NCBI GenBank assembly: GCA_920105805.1
Contig: CAKKTI010000112.1
Span: 1 to 53,981 of the forward strand
Source of the DNA: Condylostoma magnum
Lineage: Eukaryota > Ciliophora > Heterotrichea > Heterotrichida > Condylostomatidae
Reading direction: 5' to 3'
DNA length: 53,981 bases
Position numbers and translations under genes: made by a program
Shown here: positions 23,847-36,144 of the stretch, piece after piece
How positions within the stretch are numbered: the stretch's first letter is position 1
Layout: each line of letters begins with the position of its first letter
Notes under the pieces: generated by a model
Seen by the model: the letters and a program-made list of their open reading frames with translations, nothing else
The model's database searches: none
Told to the model about the DNA's origin: nothing

Positions 23847-24662
23847 ATGAATGGATCCGGTATCATAAAATATATTTTGTTAACTCCAACACTTATAAAA
23901 GTAATAATTATTGTTTATACCATCTTCGTATTGACTTTAAAAATCCTTCAAACTTTGTATCAACTTTTCGATCTTTTCCATAAATTTTTAAAGGTAATTT
24001 TTAATTAGCACAAACTTTACAATATCTTCCTAAGGGTTCAATTATTTATTCTCCCTTTATTTTATCTAATCTTTGCATTCTTCTATGCTTTACTGGAGAT
24101 AGAGATACTTGAGGCATTTTAACACGTTTTCTAAGTCTCTACAAATTCGGTTAAGGAGTACTAGATTTTAATTAAACTGGATAAAGCTTTGTTAATTTTG
24201 CCTAGTTTTCTTATTCTATAGCTGAAATTTATTATCTAATCAAATTATTACTTTTATTTAACTACATCAATTTTTTGGATTTTAGTCGATCAAATACTCT
24301 ATTCTTTATGCTAGTCTTTTATTTATAATTATCATAACTTAAATTGCTTTTTAAAGGATCAGAAAATAAACTTTTTGAATGTTTTGAGTTAGAATAAGAA
24401 CTATATAGTCTTGTAGTAATATTGTTTTTATTATTCCGGAAAAAAGGAGCGATTTGAAATGACTTTGCTAGCTTATTAGCTAATCTGTCTTCATTATCTT
24501 ATAACTTCATCGGAGATACAACACAATTAGACTTCATTAGTAAAAATGTAAGTTAAATGCTTTATAAAAGTTGATACAACTCAGTAGATAAATATAAATA
24601 GCTTTAATCTACAAGGTACTGGTTATTAATACCTAAATCTATTCCTTTATTATACTAAATAA
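23847..24662 (+). CDS. Unrecognised multi-membrane protein, about 271 aa
   Basis: Plus-strand frame from ATG 23847 (MNGSGIIKYILLTPTLIKV) to TAA 24660-24662; an earlier TAA at 24627 is also possible. The first 150 residues carry several hydrophobic helices (VIIIVYTIFVLTLKILQTLY, LFILPLFYLIFAFFYALLEI, LLILPSFLILQLKFII). The C-terminal third is polar. No family is recognised. It converges on the carbonic-anhydrase-like gene with about 50 bp between stops. Hydrophobic readings can arise opposite a charged gene, so this is moderate only. Confidence 0.45.
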
Positions 24663-24712
24663 CTAATTAAAACTGTATATTAGTGTTAAAAATACACAAA
24701 GCCATTATATAA

Positions 24713-25528
24713 TCAAACAAAGTAAATTATAAAAGCTATTCCTAATGCTACAATTGTCCCAAAGCTTCTTCCTTCATCCACACTTAAATTGTATAAAATT
24801 TCTCTGTTATTCACTGCCTACACATTTCTATTATTTTTGTTCCATTACTATATGAAAAAGTCTGTTTAATCATCATCTAATCCCTGTATATCTTTCCAAA
24901 CAATCCATTTAACCCCTTGAGTACAAGTAGGATAAGTATAAGATCCTTCATACATAAAGAATCTTCCTAAAGTGTGTACCTCATCAAAGGCATCCATAAG
25001 GTCTAAATTATCTTCATTTCCGGAAGTATCAATAACATCATCTAAGAAATCATTATTAAAGTTTTCGAAGTCAAATAAAATAGATATGACTAACACTTCT
25101 TCACTGTTTTGCTTTTTATGGTAAATTTGGAACTCTAAATCATATTCCTTTCCATCAATCTTATGCTCAGCCGGCACTTTTACTATTCCTTCTACTACTT
25201 CGTAAACTGTTTCAACTGGAGTGTAAACGGTATCAGAGGAACTTGAAGTAAGAGTAATTTGCCCAAAGTTTCCTTATACTACGTATCCTCTAGGCTCAAA
25301 TGTCCCGGTGACTTATTTCTTTTCGTATTCTAGCTTTATTTTTGATCTTCTAGGAGAATCTTCGGATATATTAGTAACGTTTATTTAACCAGAACTAGTA
25401 TTCTCGTATCTTATTATATCAATTGGAGACTGGGACTGGCCTGACTAGCATACTGTTTCAGTTCAGTTGTCACCTCCTTAAGAGTAATCTATTTGGGATA
25501 GAGCATGAAAAAGTAGGAAAAGTATCAT
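24713..25528 (-). CDS. Alpha-carbonic-anhydrase-related protein lacking the zinc ligands
   Basis: About 271 residues with a signal peptide (MILFLLFHALSQ) and a C-terminal hydrophobic segment (GTIVALGIAFIIYF) suited to a membrane or GPI anchor. Family landmarks are QSPIDI (33-38), PAEHKIDGKEYDLEF (119-133), GSYTYPTC (195-202), GVKWIVW and NNRNVQAVNNREI near the end. Alpha-carbonic anhydrases hydrate CO2 using Zn held by three His. Aligned by eye, the HxH pair falls on Tyr and Val, and the third His of the ELHLVH motif is Gln134 (CAA), while the two gate Glu positions (Glu121, Glu132) remain. It should therefore be catalytically inactive, like vertebrate CARPs. TAA at 24868-24866 must be Gln, because the conserved NNRNVQ strand follows it; the stop is TGA. 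Confidence 0.85.
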
Positions 25529-25753
25529 TTTTATTAGTAAGTCTCGAAAACCATAACTGTTTGAGTATTGAGGGCATACATTTATGCTAAGAGCTTTTCG
25601 TGTATGTCTCTAAATAAAAGAATGATTATATTTAGAACAGATTTGACATCATTTACTAGCTTTAGCTAATGAATCTTCTTATAAATGTAATGAAAATATT
25701 TATTTAATACCATGAAGAACAATAAAGGCTTATATATCATTTTAAATTATTTA

Positions 25754-28700
25754 TCACTTACGTTTTCTACGTGAAAATAAGCCCCCAAATCTTCCCTTTT
25801 TGGGTTGCTGTCCTGTTCCTCGTTTTTCTTCTAATTCTTATATTTCTTATTATGTTAAATTCAATAAAGCTAGTAAATTCTTAATTTCACTTTCAACTGA
25901 TTAATTTTAAGCTGGTAAATCTAATAGCAGCTTTTTTAGAGATTAGCTTGCTCCTTTGTTATTCTTTATTCCGGATTCTCTAGCTTATAATTCTTACCGA
26001 AGTGCTATAAGCTATTATTCCTGCCTTATATTAACATTTTCCAACTCATCTGTATGTTCTTATAGTTATTTTATGGTATTGAATAATTAAACTGATTCAA
26101 CTTCAGAGATGTAAGATCCAACATCACTCATACGGTCAATTTCTACTGTATTTGCTGGACTATCAGTTAAATTCATCATATTTGGGAGTTGGGATGCTTA
26201 TGTTGCTGGTAGTTAAGACAAATTTATAGGACCTTCTTGTAGTCCCATTAATTACTGTTTAATGACCTCTGGTATATCATCGGTTTATTGTAATTTCAGT
26301 AGTTGTCGTATGAGTTGCTCTTATTATAACAGTTATTAAAGTTAGTCTTCCTTCTACTGCAGTTACTGCTTTTATTAAGAATCTTTAGTTTAATACTAAT
26401 TCAAGGCTTCTTATTAAGATTGGTGAATGCTATCGAGAGATTCTAGCTATTTCTAAAGATTTTATATTTATAACAAATTTTCTTCGTTTTATTACTCGTA
26501 ATTATATGTTAAATCACTTATTTTCTGATTAGAAATTATATCTTTTTATCCAAATTCAGAAATTAAATCATCGTACAGCTTTTGAGTTTTCTATTTATCA
26601 TTTTCTAAGTTCTATATCTCTGTATCTTTAGATGATTAAATATCACGAAGGCTTTAGATTAGTTCTTATTACTATTCTTCATGAGTTTATGAAATTTCTA
26701 TTATCTTTTATTCTAGCTATTCAGATTTTAGCTGTAGTTAACTGTTTTCGTTTTATAATTATTTAAATTAATCCTTTAACTACCCATATTCCTCTAATTA
26801 AATACTCATTTATTGTTATTTTTCTTATAGTATATCAATTTAACTATTAAGTTCTGTATTTTCTTATACTAAATCATCTAAATATAATTAATTGCTTTGT
26901 TTATCAGCTATTAATGAATCATTTTTATCTATAATCTCTTTCTATTTTTATACAGTTTATACTAACTATTCCTTTTCGTCTAAGGTTTCGCCGTATTTTA
27001 CCTCTATAAGCTATTTAATCTCTTATGATTATTAAAAGTCTTATTAAAGCTATTCAATTTCTTCCTATTAAATTATAATAGATTATTATAGAGCATTTAT
27101 TTGCTTTCTTAACTCCTCATTATCTTCATATTAGCTTTGAATTATGTTATTCTATTGCTATTCCTGTTCAATATACTTAGCTATTTATGCATCTTTATTT
27201 ATTAATCTTTGATTTAGCTCTTTTTAAGTATTTTCTGACTCTTCATTATTTTGAAGATTTTAAATTTGTTCATTTTTGCTTTATATACTTTAATTTAATT
27301 CTTGTATTAAATTATCCTTGTTAACAAGATCTTAAACTTACTATTCAAGCTTATTACTATAATTATTCAAATCTTATTATAAATTTTCAGTATTTGTTTA
27401 GTATTTCATTAACTTTTATCTTTATTGGTTCAATTCAAGCTCAAGATCTTCAATTTTTTCATTCTTCTCCTTAATATTTTACTATAGTTCATTGTCCAAT
27501 GTACTTATGCTGAATTTAAAAGATTCTATTTCCTAATTCCTATTATCAATTTTCTCTTATTAGTCATATATGATATCTTAATTTTTCATGACTTCATCTT
27601 GATAAGAAGTAATTAAATCATCTTTTTCTTGCAATTTCTATTCAAGTCCCTGTATTTAAGCCTTATACTCTTCGATTAATTCCACAAGATTCTCTTATTT
27701 ACTTTAGTGATCTTATATTATGCTATTGAGCTCTTAAATTGATTCATCTTTGTTCTTTAATTAATCTATTTATTAATAAGCTTTGTCTAGGGATTGTTAA
27801 AGATTTTGTATTGCTTCGATTTTATCATTAATTTCTAGTTATTAGCTATCAAGTCTCTTCTATAATTAATTATTTTCCTAAGACTACGCTTCCAATTACT
27901 ATTATATTTCAGCAGTTTGCTCACTACTTATTTGAATTTGCTATATTAATGATTAATTTTCTTGTTTCTTAAATTTAGATTTTTCTTTAAGTTTTTCTAA
28001 GTATTTTTCCTTTTCCTCATTATCCTATATGAGTATTTCATCTTATTAGGCATAGGATTATTTTAATTCACTTATTTCTTCTAATTTGTTCTTTAATTCC
28101 TATTCAATACTATTTATTCTATTAGTTAGTTATTGATTTTATAATTATTACTCTTCAATCAATTACCTCAGTGATTGATTATCTTACTCTTACTTTTTTT
28201 GCGAGTGATTTTAGTCTTTAATTTATTGCTTCTTTAATTGTATTTTATCTTATAGATTTTAGATTAGGATGTTTTTATCAGTTATTATTTGATTCATATT
28301 GTTAGTTTCTTACTTCTCCATGCTACTAAGCTCTTTTATTTAAACTTCATTCTGATTAACAACTTGCTATAATTATTGAATCTCTTTAATCTTTTAATCA
28401 ATTTCTTCCTTATTATTTTGAGTTAATATACTAATTTAGTCTTCTTTATCTTTAATTTGTTGCTTTTACTATAAATGTTATTCCTCAATTAAGCTATATT
28501 GTTCCTTAAGACTTTTAATCTAATCATCTTTATCTTTAATTAGCAAGCTTAGTGATTATATTTTTTCATTATAGTCTTACAATTAAAGCTATAAATCCTG
28601 TTATTTTAATTACTTGTTCTATAACTTTAATTATATTTCTTACTAAAATTCATGCAAACTTGTATTTTCTTCCTCTAATTGATTAATCTGGGTAGTATAT

Positions 28701-31534
28701 TCGTTTATTTATTGCTTAAACTCATGTTTTTTATTATTCAATTACTGTAGCTATAATTGTAACTATGTTGATTGAGTATTATAATCTTAATTATCTGTTA
28801 TTAGCTATTATATTTAATCGTTTTACTCTGAAATTTGTTCCTTTAACTTAGAAATATCCTCATTCTTTTATTTTAATTCATTGTTTAATTTATCTATCTA
28901 ATCAGACCTATCATTCTGCTATGTGCTTTGATCAGCTATTGTTATTTCGTAATTTTATTTAAGTTACTATACCTTAGACTACTATTTAAGTATTTTAGTC
29001 CTATGCAATGTAATCTACTATTCAAATTCATTTATCTAATTGTTTTTCTCTGCTTCTTATAGTAATAATCCTTTTATTTATTCCTAAAATAGTGAAATTT
29101 ATTATTAATCCTCCTTTTTACTCTTTTAATGCTCTGATTGTGTTTATTTCAAATATACAATTTGTTATTCAAGGCTAGTTACTTTGCTCTGTAGTTAATT
29201 TTATTGCTTTATATTTTAACTAGTTAAACTTTCTAATTATTTATTAATTTCTTGGCAAATCTGCTTTGTATATGATTGCATTTCTACCTAATATTACTTA
29301 ATTACTTCTATTTATCTAATATTCTCCAAATAATTTAAAGCTTTATTTCTAAAATCAATAATATTTTATTAGTACTTATCATTTCCTTGTAACTTTTAAT
29401 TTTCATTCTTATACTTATCATTTTCTAACTATATTATACTTACTTCTTGAATAAGACCCTGAATCTTATCTTTATAACGCTATTATTTCCCTCTAAGCTA
29501 GTTAATAACATCAGAGCTTTCTTGATACTCTTATAATTAAAATTCTAGTTATTAATAGTCATGCTCATATGTTGTAATTTTTTCAATATACCGATTAACT
29601 TACTTTTGCTATTCATCGAACTAAGATTGTAGTTTTTGATTCTTTGTTTACTACATCTTTAACTCTTATTACTACTACTCAATTAAACTTCCTTATTATG
29701 AAACTTATTCTTATAATTGCTTAGTTTATTTAGAATTTTCAGGAGTTTGAATGTTTTTCTTCAGCATTACAGTTAGATCAGATTATAGTTGCTCTAATTC
29801 CTATTATTTTTCATTATTCAATTGATTAGCTTCTTATAGCTGCTTTTCATACCTTTTTATTTCTTCTGATTACTTTACAAATCTACTCTTTAATTGCTCA
29901 AAATCTTCTAATTATTTACTATCTATAGAATTATTAGTTTTCTATTTCAATTCGTTTAATTCTTGATAATACTTTGCTCCCATGTCAAATATCTTATCAT
30001 GCAAATCTGAGTTTTCTAATTGCATAAGACTTACTTTTTCTTTGTACTAGTCTAATTCACTTAAGACATTTAACAACTTTACGTTTTTCTGTGAATCGTC
30101 TACATTTTATAGCTTTGTTACTTATTATAAGAGCTCATTTTTATCATTAGATAGTTAGCTAATTGTTTATTAAAGTGAATCAATTTAGATTTTAGCCTGA
30201 TTTAATTGGGATTTTAATTCATTCAGACTACTTTTGTATTATGAGTTTAAATCTTCTAGTTTTTAATTCTTTTTAGCAGTAGAAAGAAGCTTTTATAGCT
30301 TATCTTTATATTATTCCTCAATTTATGAATATTAGATTTAGTAAGCTTTAATATTTCCTTGAGCTTCTTATTGAATTTAGCCCATTTATTTAGCCATTTC
30401 CTCATTATTTTATTTAACTGTTTCATTTTCTTATTAAACTCTTGCAATTTATTACTGTAATGCTTGGACTTTATCACTATTTTAAGAATTTTGTTGAGTT
30501 AATAATTAGTTGATTTGTTATTTACAATTATCCAATCTTTTCTATATTTTACAATTTTCAACATCTTTACTATTAATTTCTTGCAAGTAGTTATCCTTTG
30601 CTAGTTAAATTTATGAATAAAGCTTCTTATTCTCAACTTCAAATTCATAGATTTGTTTTCTTTACTTATTTATTTATTGTTTTGCCTATGAATACTTTTT
30701 AGCTGCTTATTCTAATACTAACAATTTCTCTTTATATTATTTTTCTATATAACTAATCTAATTTTGTACTTTTTCAAAACTATCTTAATTACTTTACTCA
30801 TGAGTTATTTTTTAGTTAGCTAATTTGTTAAAATTAGCTTAAATTCTTTTTATTTCAATTTTTTACAATTCTTCATTAGCTTTAGACTACTCTAACTCCT
30901 CCTATAGCTCATTAATCTATTAAATATACCCATCTATTTGATCTTAAGCACTACTTAACTACTATTTTAGTACATCAGCCTGACTTTTCCTTCTAGAATC
31001 AGGACTTCTATCTGTTTTACTTTCAATAAACCTTCTTTTAGTATTATTCTAATTTTTAAAACAGTCATTTCAAATATCCAATACAAGCATACTGAAAGTC
31101 CTTCAAATATCATCACAGATTTTCTATGAGTCAACACCTTTCTATTACTTAATCAGTCTCATAATTCCACTTTAGCATTAAGCTACTAAATTCGAAACTT
31201 TAGTAAAGTCTGTTTAATTTAAACTTTTATTACAACTTTTTTTAGATTTCACATTGATTATGTTGTCTTAAACCTGTAAAATGTATCCCAAATGCCTTTC
31301 TCAACTTTCCTTTTCACATAGTAAATCATCTAGAATACTTTACTGCATCTGTATATTCCCTATTTTCTGTTATCTGGAAGTTTTTTTCAAATTATAATTA
31401 GCAGAATAATTCACAAATTCCATGATTTTCTATGCCACTCCTTTGATTCTAGTATGAAGTGATATTAAAGTTTTTTAGCTATCTACAGATATTGGCGATT
31501 TTGTCCTAACAGGCGCTGATCTTTTCCTTTGCAT
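25754..31534 (-). CDS. Very long Gln-rich coiled-coil protein, about 1926 aa
   Basis: The frame runs from ATG 31534 (MQRKRSAPVRTKSPISVDS) to TGA 25756-25754. Residues about 1-175 form a helical, Ser/Lys/Arg-containing head. Residues about 175-1880 are nearly continuous heptad-repeat coiled coil, extremely rich in Gln, mostly written TAA or TAG. The tail is short and basic (KKGRFGGLFSRRKRK). It resembles golgin, giantin or centrosomal-type rods by composition only, with no diagnostic C-terminal domain such as GRIP recognised. In-frame TGA codons occur in the head and centre, so UGA=Trp applies. It is divergent from the SEC14 gene with 11 bp between start codons, and its 3' end lies 225 bp upstream of the carbonic-anhydrase-like gene on the same strand. 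Confidence 0.85.
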
Positions 31535-31545
31535 TAAATTCTAAA
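31535..31545. promoter_or_regulatory. 11-bp divergent intergenic spacer
   Basis: TAAATTCTAAA is all that separates the ATG of the 1926-residue coiled-coil gene from the ATG of the SEC14 gene. Both starts give sensible N-termini. For the coiled-coil protein the next in-frame Met is about 40 codons in. Transcription start signals for both genes must overlap or lie within coding sequence. Confidence 0.5.
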
Positions 31546-32304
31546 ATGGAAGCAAAAGTAAACGGTGTAAGGAAGCTTTACTATAATGTAGAATACGACT
31601 AATAGGAAAACAGCGCCTTATAGAAAATGGAGGAGTACATGCAAAAGAATAACATACAATTTCCAGAGTGAATTGATTAAGCAGTAAGGCTTAAATTTCT
31701 AGAAGCTACGAGCTTTAAGATTCCAAAGTCTATAGAAAGGATAAATAGGTATATTCAATGGAGAGAGTAGGAGTTTCCCGTTGACATATAAGAAGTTTAA
31801 AGTACTATAGATTTAGGGGTTTTCTATATATCCGGCATAAGCAGCCACGGTAATCCTGTCATAATAGTGAACATAGGAAGAGTATTCTAGCATTAAATTG
31901 AAGCTTCTTAGGTAATAAGAGCAGCTTATTTGATACTAGAGTATGCTATAACTGACATAATGCAGCCTGGGCAGTCTGAAACTTGAATAATGATAATGGA
32001 TCTAGGCAACATGAGTACGGGAAGTATTCCGAGAAAGACTTTGCAAGAAGTAATGAGTAAACTAGTAGATAATTACGTCAGTAGGTTAGAAAGGCTATTC
32101 ATTGTATATTCCAATAAAACAATAAGAGCTATATGGGCAGTTGTTAGATTTATGCTGGAAAAGGTAACTAGAAACAAAATTACTTTCCACTCAGATGGTG
32201 CAGTGTAGGAACTTCTATAATTAATTCCTTAGGATCAGTTAGAATAGAGATACGGAGGAATTAATGAAGACAAGGAATCTAATTTTCATCCTCCTTCATT
32301 TTAG
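31546..32304 (+). CDS. SEC14 / CRAL-TRIO domain lipid-binding protein
   Basis: About 252 residues. SEC14-type proteins bind and transfer phospholipids such as phosphatidylinositol between membranes. The N-terminal helical part (residues 10-85) is followed by the CRAL-TRIO lipid-binding fold. Its landmarks are GVFYISGISSHGNPVIIVNI, the IMIMDLGNMSTGSIP strand, RLFIVYSNKTIRAIWAVV, and the final LIPQDQLEQRYGG that closes most family members. It is a single-domain protein of normal length. The stop is TAG 32302-32304, directly after the last family segment, and the HIRA start codon follows 14 bp later in another frame. This is among the clearest proofs that UAG terminates here although it encodes Gln inside neighbours. 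Confidence 0.9.
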
Positions 32305-32318
32305 ATTAATAAAAATAT

Positions 32319-34235
32319 ATGTGAGTACACAAACCTAATTGAATTCTTCATACATCTAACTCAATTCCTATACTTTGCATTGATCTTAATGCTTAGAATA
32401 CTAGGCTACTGACAGGGTCAATAGATACTACTATAAAAGTATGGGGAATTGACTCTTTACTAGCATGTTGCATGAAAGACCCTATTTTATATGCTACTTT
32501 GAATTTCCATCAAGGTCCTATTAATTGCGTAAGGTGAAATCCTATAAGAAACTAATTTGCCTCAGGATCTGATGACTCTGTTATTTCTATATGGGAAATT
32601 GGAGAGAATTTTGGAGGAGAGAATATAGAGGCATGGAGAGTATCAATTACATTAAGAGGACATGTTGCTGATGTTAAAGAATTAGTATGGACATAAGATG
32701 GTAGTATTCTAGCGTCAGGAAGTGTAGACAACTGTATTTTTATATGAAACATAAAATCCCGTGTAACTAAACCTGTAAAGGTTTTAAGAAATCACGACGG
32801 GTTTATTGGAGGATTAGCCTGGGACAGCTAAGCGAAATTCTTAGCAAGCTTATCTGACTCCCATTAACTTATCATTTACAACACCTCAGACTGATCACCG
32901 TTTAAACGATTTAAAGACCTAATACAGCACAATTTATCATAGCCTCTTAAAAGAATTTCCTTCACCCCTGACAGTTTATACTTAGTTGCTCCTGGTCCCA
33001 AAAGAGCTCCTTATCAGTACTCCGCTGTTCTTATAGATGCTGTTGATTGAAAGATTGAGAGATACTTTATTGGACATTTAAAGCCAGTCTCAGTAGCTCA
33101 GGTGAGTCCAGTTTTGTATGAGTGGCAATCCCATTAAAAGTTTATAATTGCCTTGGGGGGATATGACTCTGCTATATCTCTTTGAAGGCAAGATGAAGAC
33201 GAGGCTTTGCTAGTAGTAAAGGATTTATTTGATTCTGCTGTAGCTGATATAAGTTGGTCAAAAAACGGAAGTTTTCTAGTTGCATGTTCCAGTGATGGAA
33301 CAATTGCTACTCTTTTTATTGGGTAAAGGTATGGAAAGGCTGTGATTCTAGAAGCGCCTTAATAATAAGAAATTTAGTAGGAAAATATCAAAGTGTAAAG
33401 AAGAGTTGTTCCATAGTACTTGAATACTGGCCAAATACAAAAGGAAGAGAGATTGGCTAATGGTAAGAGAAGAATTCAGCCGATCTTTTTAAGTAATATG
33501 GAATATGAAGAAGAGGTATAGGAACCTGAAAAGCCTAAGGAAGAGATAAGCATTGTTACTAACTTAAAAGGATAAGATTAGCTTGTTGTTACTACCTAGA
33601 CTAATGATAATGGAAGTGTTTTAGTGTTTTAGAACCAGGAGCAATAAGTAGTAGAAAATATATATTTCAACTTCAAAGTAGACAAGGTATTAATAAACAC
33701 TGCATTTGTAGGCTGTTATTCTGAGCAATAAGGATTATTTCAATTACATTTTTGATAGAATCAACTAAAATCACCTGTTATGATAGTAGGAAAGCTGAAA
33801 TTCTTAGCTGACAAATTTGATTAATATGTGTGTTTGATTGATAGTAATAATCAATTAATTATTTGAGATGCAATATAACTAACTTTGTATTTCCAGACAA
33901 GCTTATAAGCCATTTATGAAACTACTCCCTTTAATAATATAGTAGATATCTTAATTCAGTAGAATGTAGTATATTTATTGCTAGAAGATGCTACGATTTT
34001 GGAGTTTATTCAAACATTAAAAGTGTGAGTCACTAAATAAAACTCTTTACCTTAATTATTATAGGATTATGCCAATAATCAAATTAATAAAGAGATAATT
34101 CAGAATTAAATTTAAAGAATTTAGCCATTTAAATAATGCATTGAAACATTGAAGTAAAAGTTGGATAAAGGACTATTAGAGATATTTTTACAGCTTTTAA
34201 GAGAATTGGAAGTATAGCAAGATGTAGGTTTTTAA
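32319..34235 (+). CDS. HIRA: Histone chaperone HIRA
   Basis: About 638 residues. HIRA deposits H3.3-H4 outside replication together with UBN1, CABIN1 and ASF1. The start MWVHKPNWILHTSNSIPILC aligns with the conserved HIRA N-terminus. A seven-bladed WD40 propeller follows (residues about 10-335), including INCVRWNP, LASGSVDNCIFIW and NTSDWSPFKRF. The ASF1-binding B motif is KRRIQPIF near residue 383. A shortened HIRA C-terminal domain ends at TAA-TAG 34233-34238. It is shorter than animal HIRA (about 1,000 residues), lacking part of the C-terminal region. The conserved Trp of CVRW is TGA (32535-32537). It lies 14 bp after the SEC14 stop on the same strand and converges on the kinase gene. Confidence 0.95.
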
Positions 34236-34350
34236 TAGAAAATGTTATAAATCAATAGAATTATAACTATATGGAAAAATTAGACTTTTAGTACAATTTG
34301 TAATGTCAATAATAAAATCCTATATAAAAATAATATAAATTACAATTAAC

Positions 34351-35544
34351 CTATATCTTGCTTAGATTTGATATATAATTCCTAAAATCTTCAGCAGTAG
34401 TACTCATATGATCTTGAATGAATTATTGATTTAAAAGCTCCTAACAACTTAACCTTTACTAAGGATCTTTAGCAAGCATCTAATCTAAAAACTATACTAA
34501 CTAATTTGACCACATACCAGGCTTATTAGGTACAGGAGAAGGATTAAAATTGATATTTTGCATAATAAACACAGGTGTACTTTATGAATAGGGAGGATAT
34601 TTATCACACATTTCAAGAATTGTTATACCTAAGGACCAAATATCTACCTTTTAATCATAATTTTTCTAAGAAATTAACTCAGGGGCCATTCAGCAAGGAG
34701 TTCCTACTAAAGTACTAGCTAATCTCTTTTATAACGTTAATTATGTAGTAAACCCAAAGTCAGCTAGTTTAACTTACCCTTCATTATTTATTAGTATATT
34801 GTCACTTTTAATATCCCTGTGTATAATTTATCGTTAGTGGAGGTAATCTAATCCTTACAATACCTCTCTGGCAACATAACTTATAATATTCTCAGGAATC
34901 TCTCCACCATGGTTTGAAGAGATTTGGGACAAACTTCAGCTCATTAGCTCTAAAACTAAATAAACCTATTTATGTCTGTAATATGTCTCATATAGCTTTA
35001 TTATCTATTGACTATTACATCTTTTCATTAGGCCTATTTCTGTATTAATCTTCTTTAAGTGTTTTGCGCTTTTAACTATAATCTTTTTCATTGCGTATAT
35101 AGAACTGTCTTCAATAAAACTAACAATATAGACTTATCCTCCACTACCCGATCCTATTAGTTTTTCAATTTAATAAAATTTCATTGGGTCCACTTTAAGT
35201 GATTCAGTGTTGTGTTTTAAAAATTGCTCGTACTTTTGATTAGTTCATTATTCTGCAAAGTTAAATTTTCTATAAGAACTACTGTTTTCTTATCGAATAC
35301 TGTCATCACTTAAACTAGCTGCTTTATCTAAATGCACTTGTCTATAGCATCAGTTGCAGTATTTAATTGGGTTTATAAAGCCTAGTTTGCCAGTTGATAA
35401 TGTCACACTGCATTTTTTACAAAATATTTGTTCTGTATATAAATTACTGCATTTTTTGCATAGTCTTCGACGCATAAATAGTTTAAACCTTTTTTAGCAT
35501 TTCCCACAGTGAGTTGAGTGAAATAAACTTTTAAAAACTTGCAT
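34351..35544 (-). CDS. FYVE-type zinc finger fused to STE20/PAK-like kinase
   Basis: About 397 residues. Residues 13-66 hold eight Cys in four CxxC pairs (Cys13/16, 29/32, 42/45, 63/66) around MRRRLCKKC, the layout of a FYVE phosphoinositide-binding finger, though the usual RHHCR basic motif is only partly present. A protein kinase domain of STE20/PAK type follows (about 124-375). Its active-site features are intact: GSGSGG loop, AMKK with Lys153, IIHRDIKSDNI, LADFGFTTQL, GTPCWMAPELI and VDIWSLGI. It should phosphorylate Ser/Thr, perhaps at PI3P membranes; that location is inference. The stop is TAG 34353-34351; reading on would add 15 residues to a TGA. Convergent with HIRA, 115 bp between stops. 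Confidence 0.9.
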
Positions 35545-35670
35545 ATTAATTTTATTTTGTTGAACAAATATGTAAAGGTAATGGAACTTAATATACTTTC
35601 AGTAGTATATTTAATCTTTCTATATAGTTAATATTCTATAAATATTTGAATTCATTTTATTAATATTTAA

Positions 35671-36129
35671 TTATGCAAACAGAGTATAAAGTTGCAATAA
35701 TATTTTGTAATATTCCGATGAAGGCTTAATTAACTCTGGTAAGGATAAATCAATCATATTCATATACTAAACATTTAAGTAAACTAAGGCTATTAAGTTA
35801 TGTTTTAATAGCATGAGCTTTTAAGTCAAGAACATAAAATAAAAGATTGCATACTAATAAAATGTCTTACCTATTTTTAATAAATCTTAAAGCTTTGGAC
35901 TATCTAATTTTCTAATTCTATGACTAAATCGCTAAAAGGATACTTTAATACAGCTACTATCTTTTACCAATAATAAAACTTTAATTCTCTCATACTTATA
36001 ATCAAGTTAAACTACCCTTTTACAATACTTAACAATAAATCCCTACTAGTATCTTTTATTATTATACTCTAATGATTTCTCTTAATATCTCCCTCCTCTC
36101 CTAGTATAATAACCAATATCAAAAACCAT
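35671..36129 (-). CDS. Unrecognised protein, about 152 aa
   Basis: Minus-strand frame from ATG 36129 (MVFDIGYYTRRGGRYQ) to TAA 35673-35671. It is basic in the first two thirds (YCKRVVQLDYKYERIKVLLL, HRIRKLDSPKLQDLLKIG), then hydrophobic, ending LSLPELIKPSSEYYK and a short tail. The frame needs no TGA=Trp codon, and three competing frames on both strands look less coherent. No family is recognised. Its ATG is 15 bp from the ATG of the divergent mitochondrial-type gene, and its 3' end is 126 bp upstream of the kinase gene on the same strand. Confidence 0.5.
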
Positions 36130-36144
36130 TGAATTAATCAAAAA
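36130..36144. promoter_or_regulatory. 15-bp divergent intergenic spacer
   Basis: Fifteen bases, A-rich, between the start codons at 36129 (minus) and 36145 (plus). It has the same pattern as the other very short divergent spacers in this window. The minus-strand member has no recognised homologue. Confidence 0.35.
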
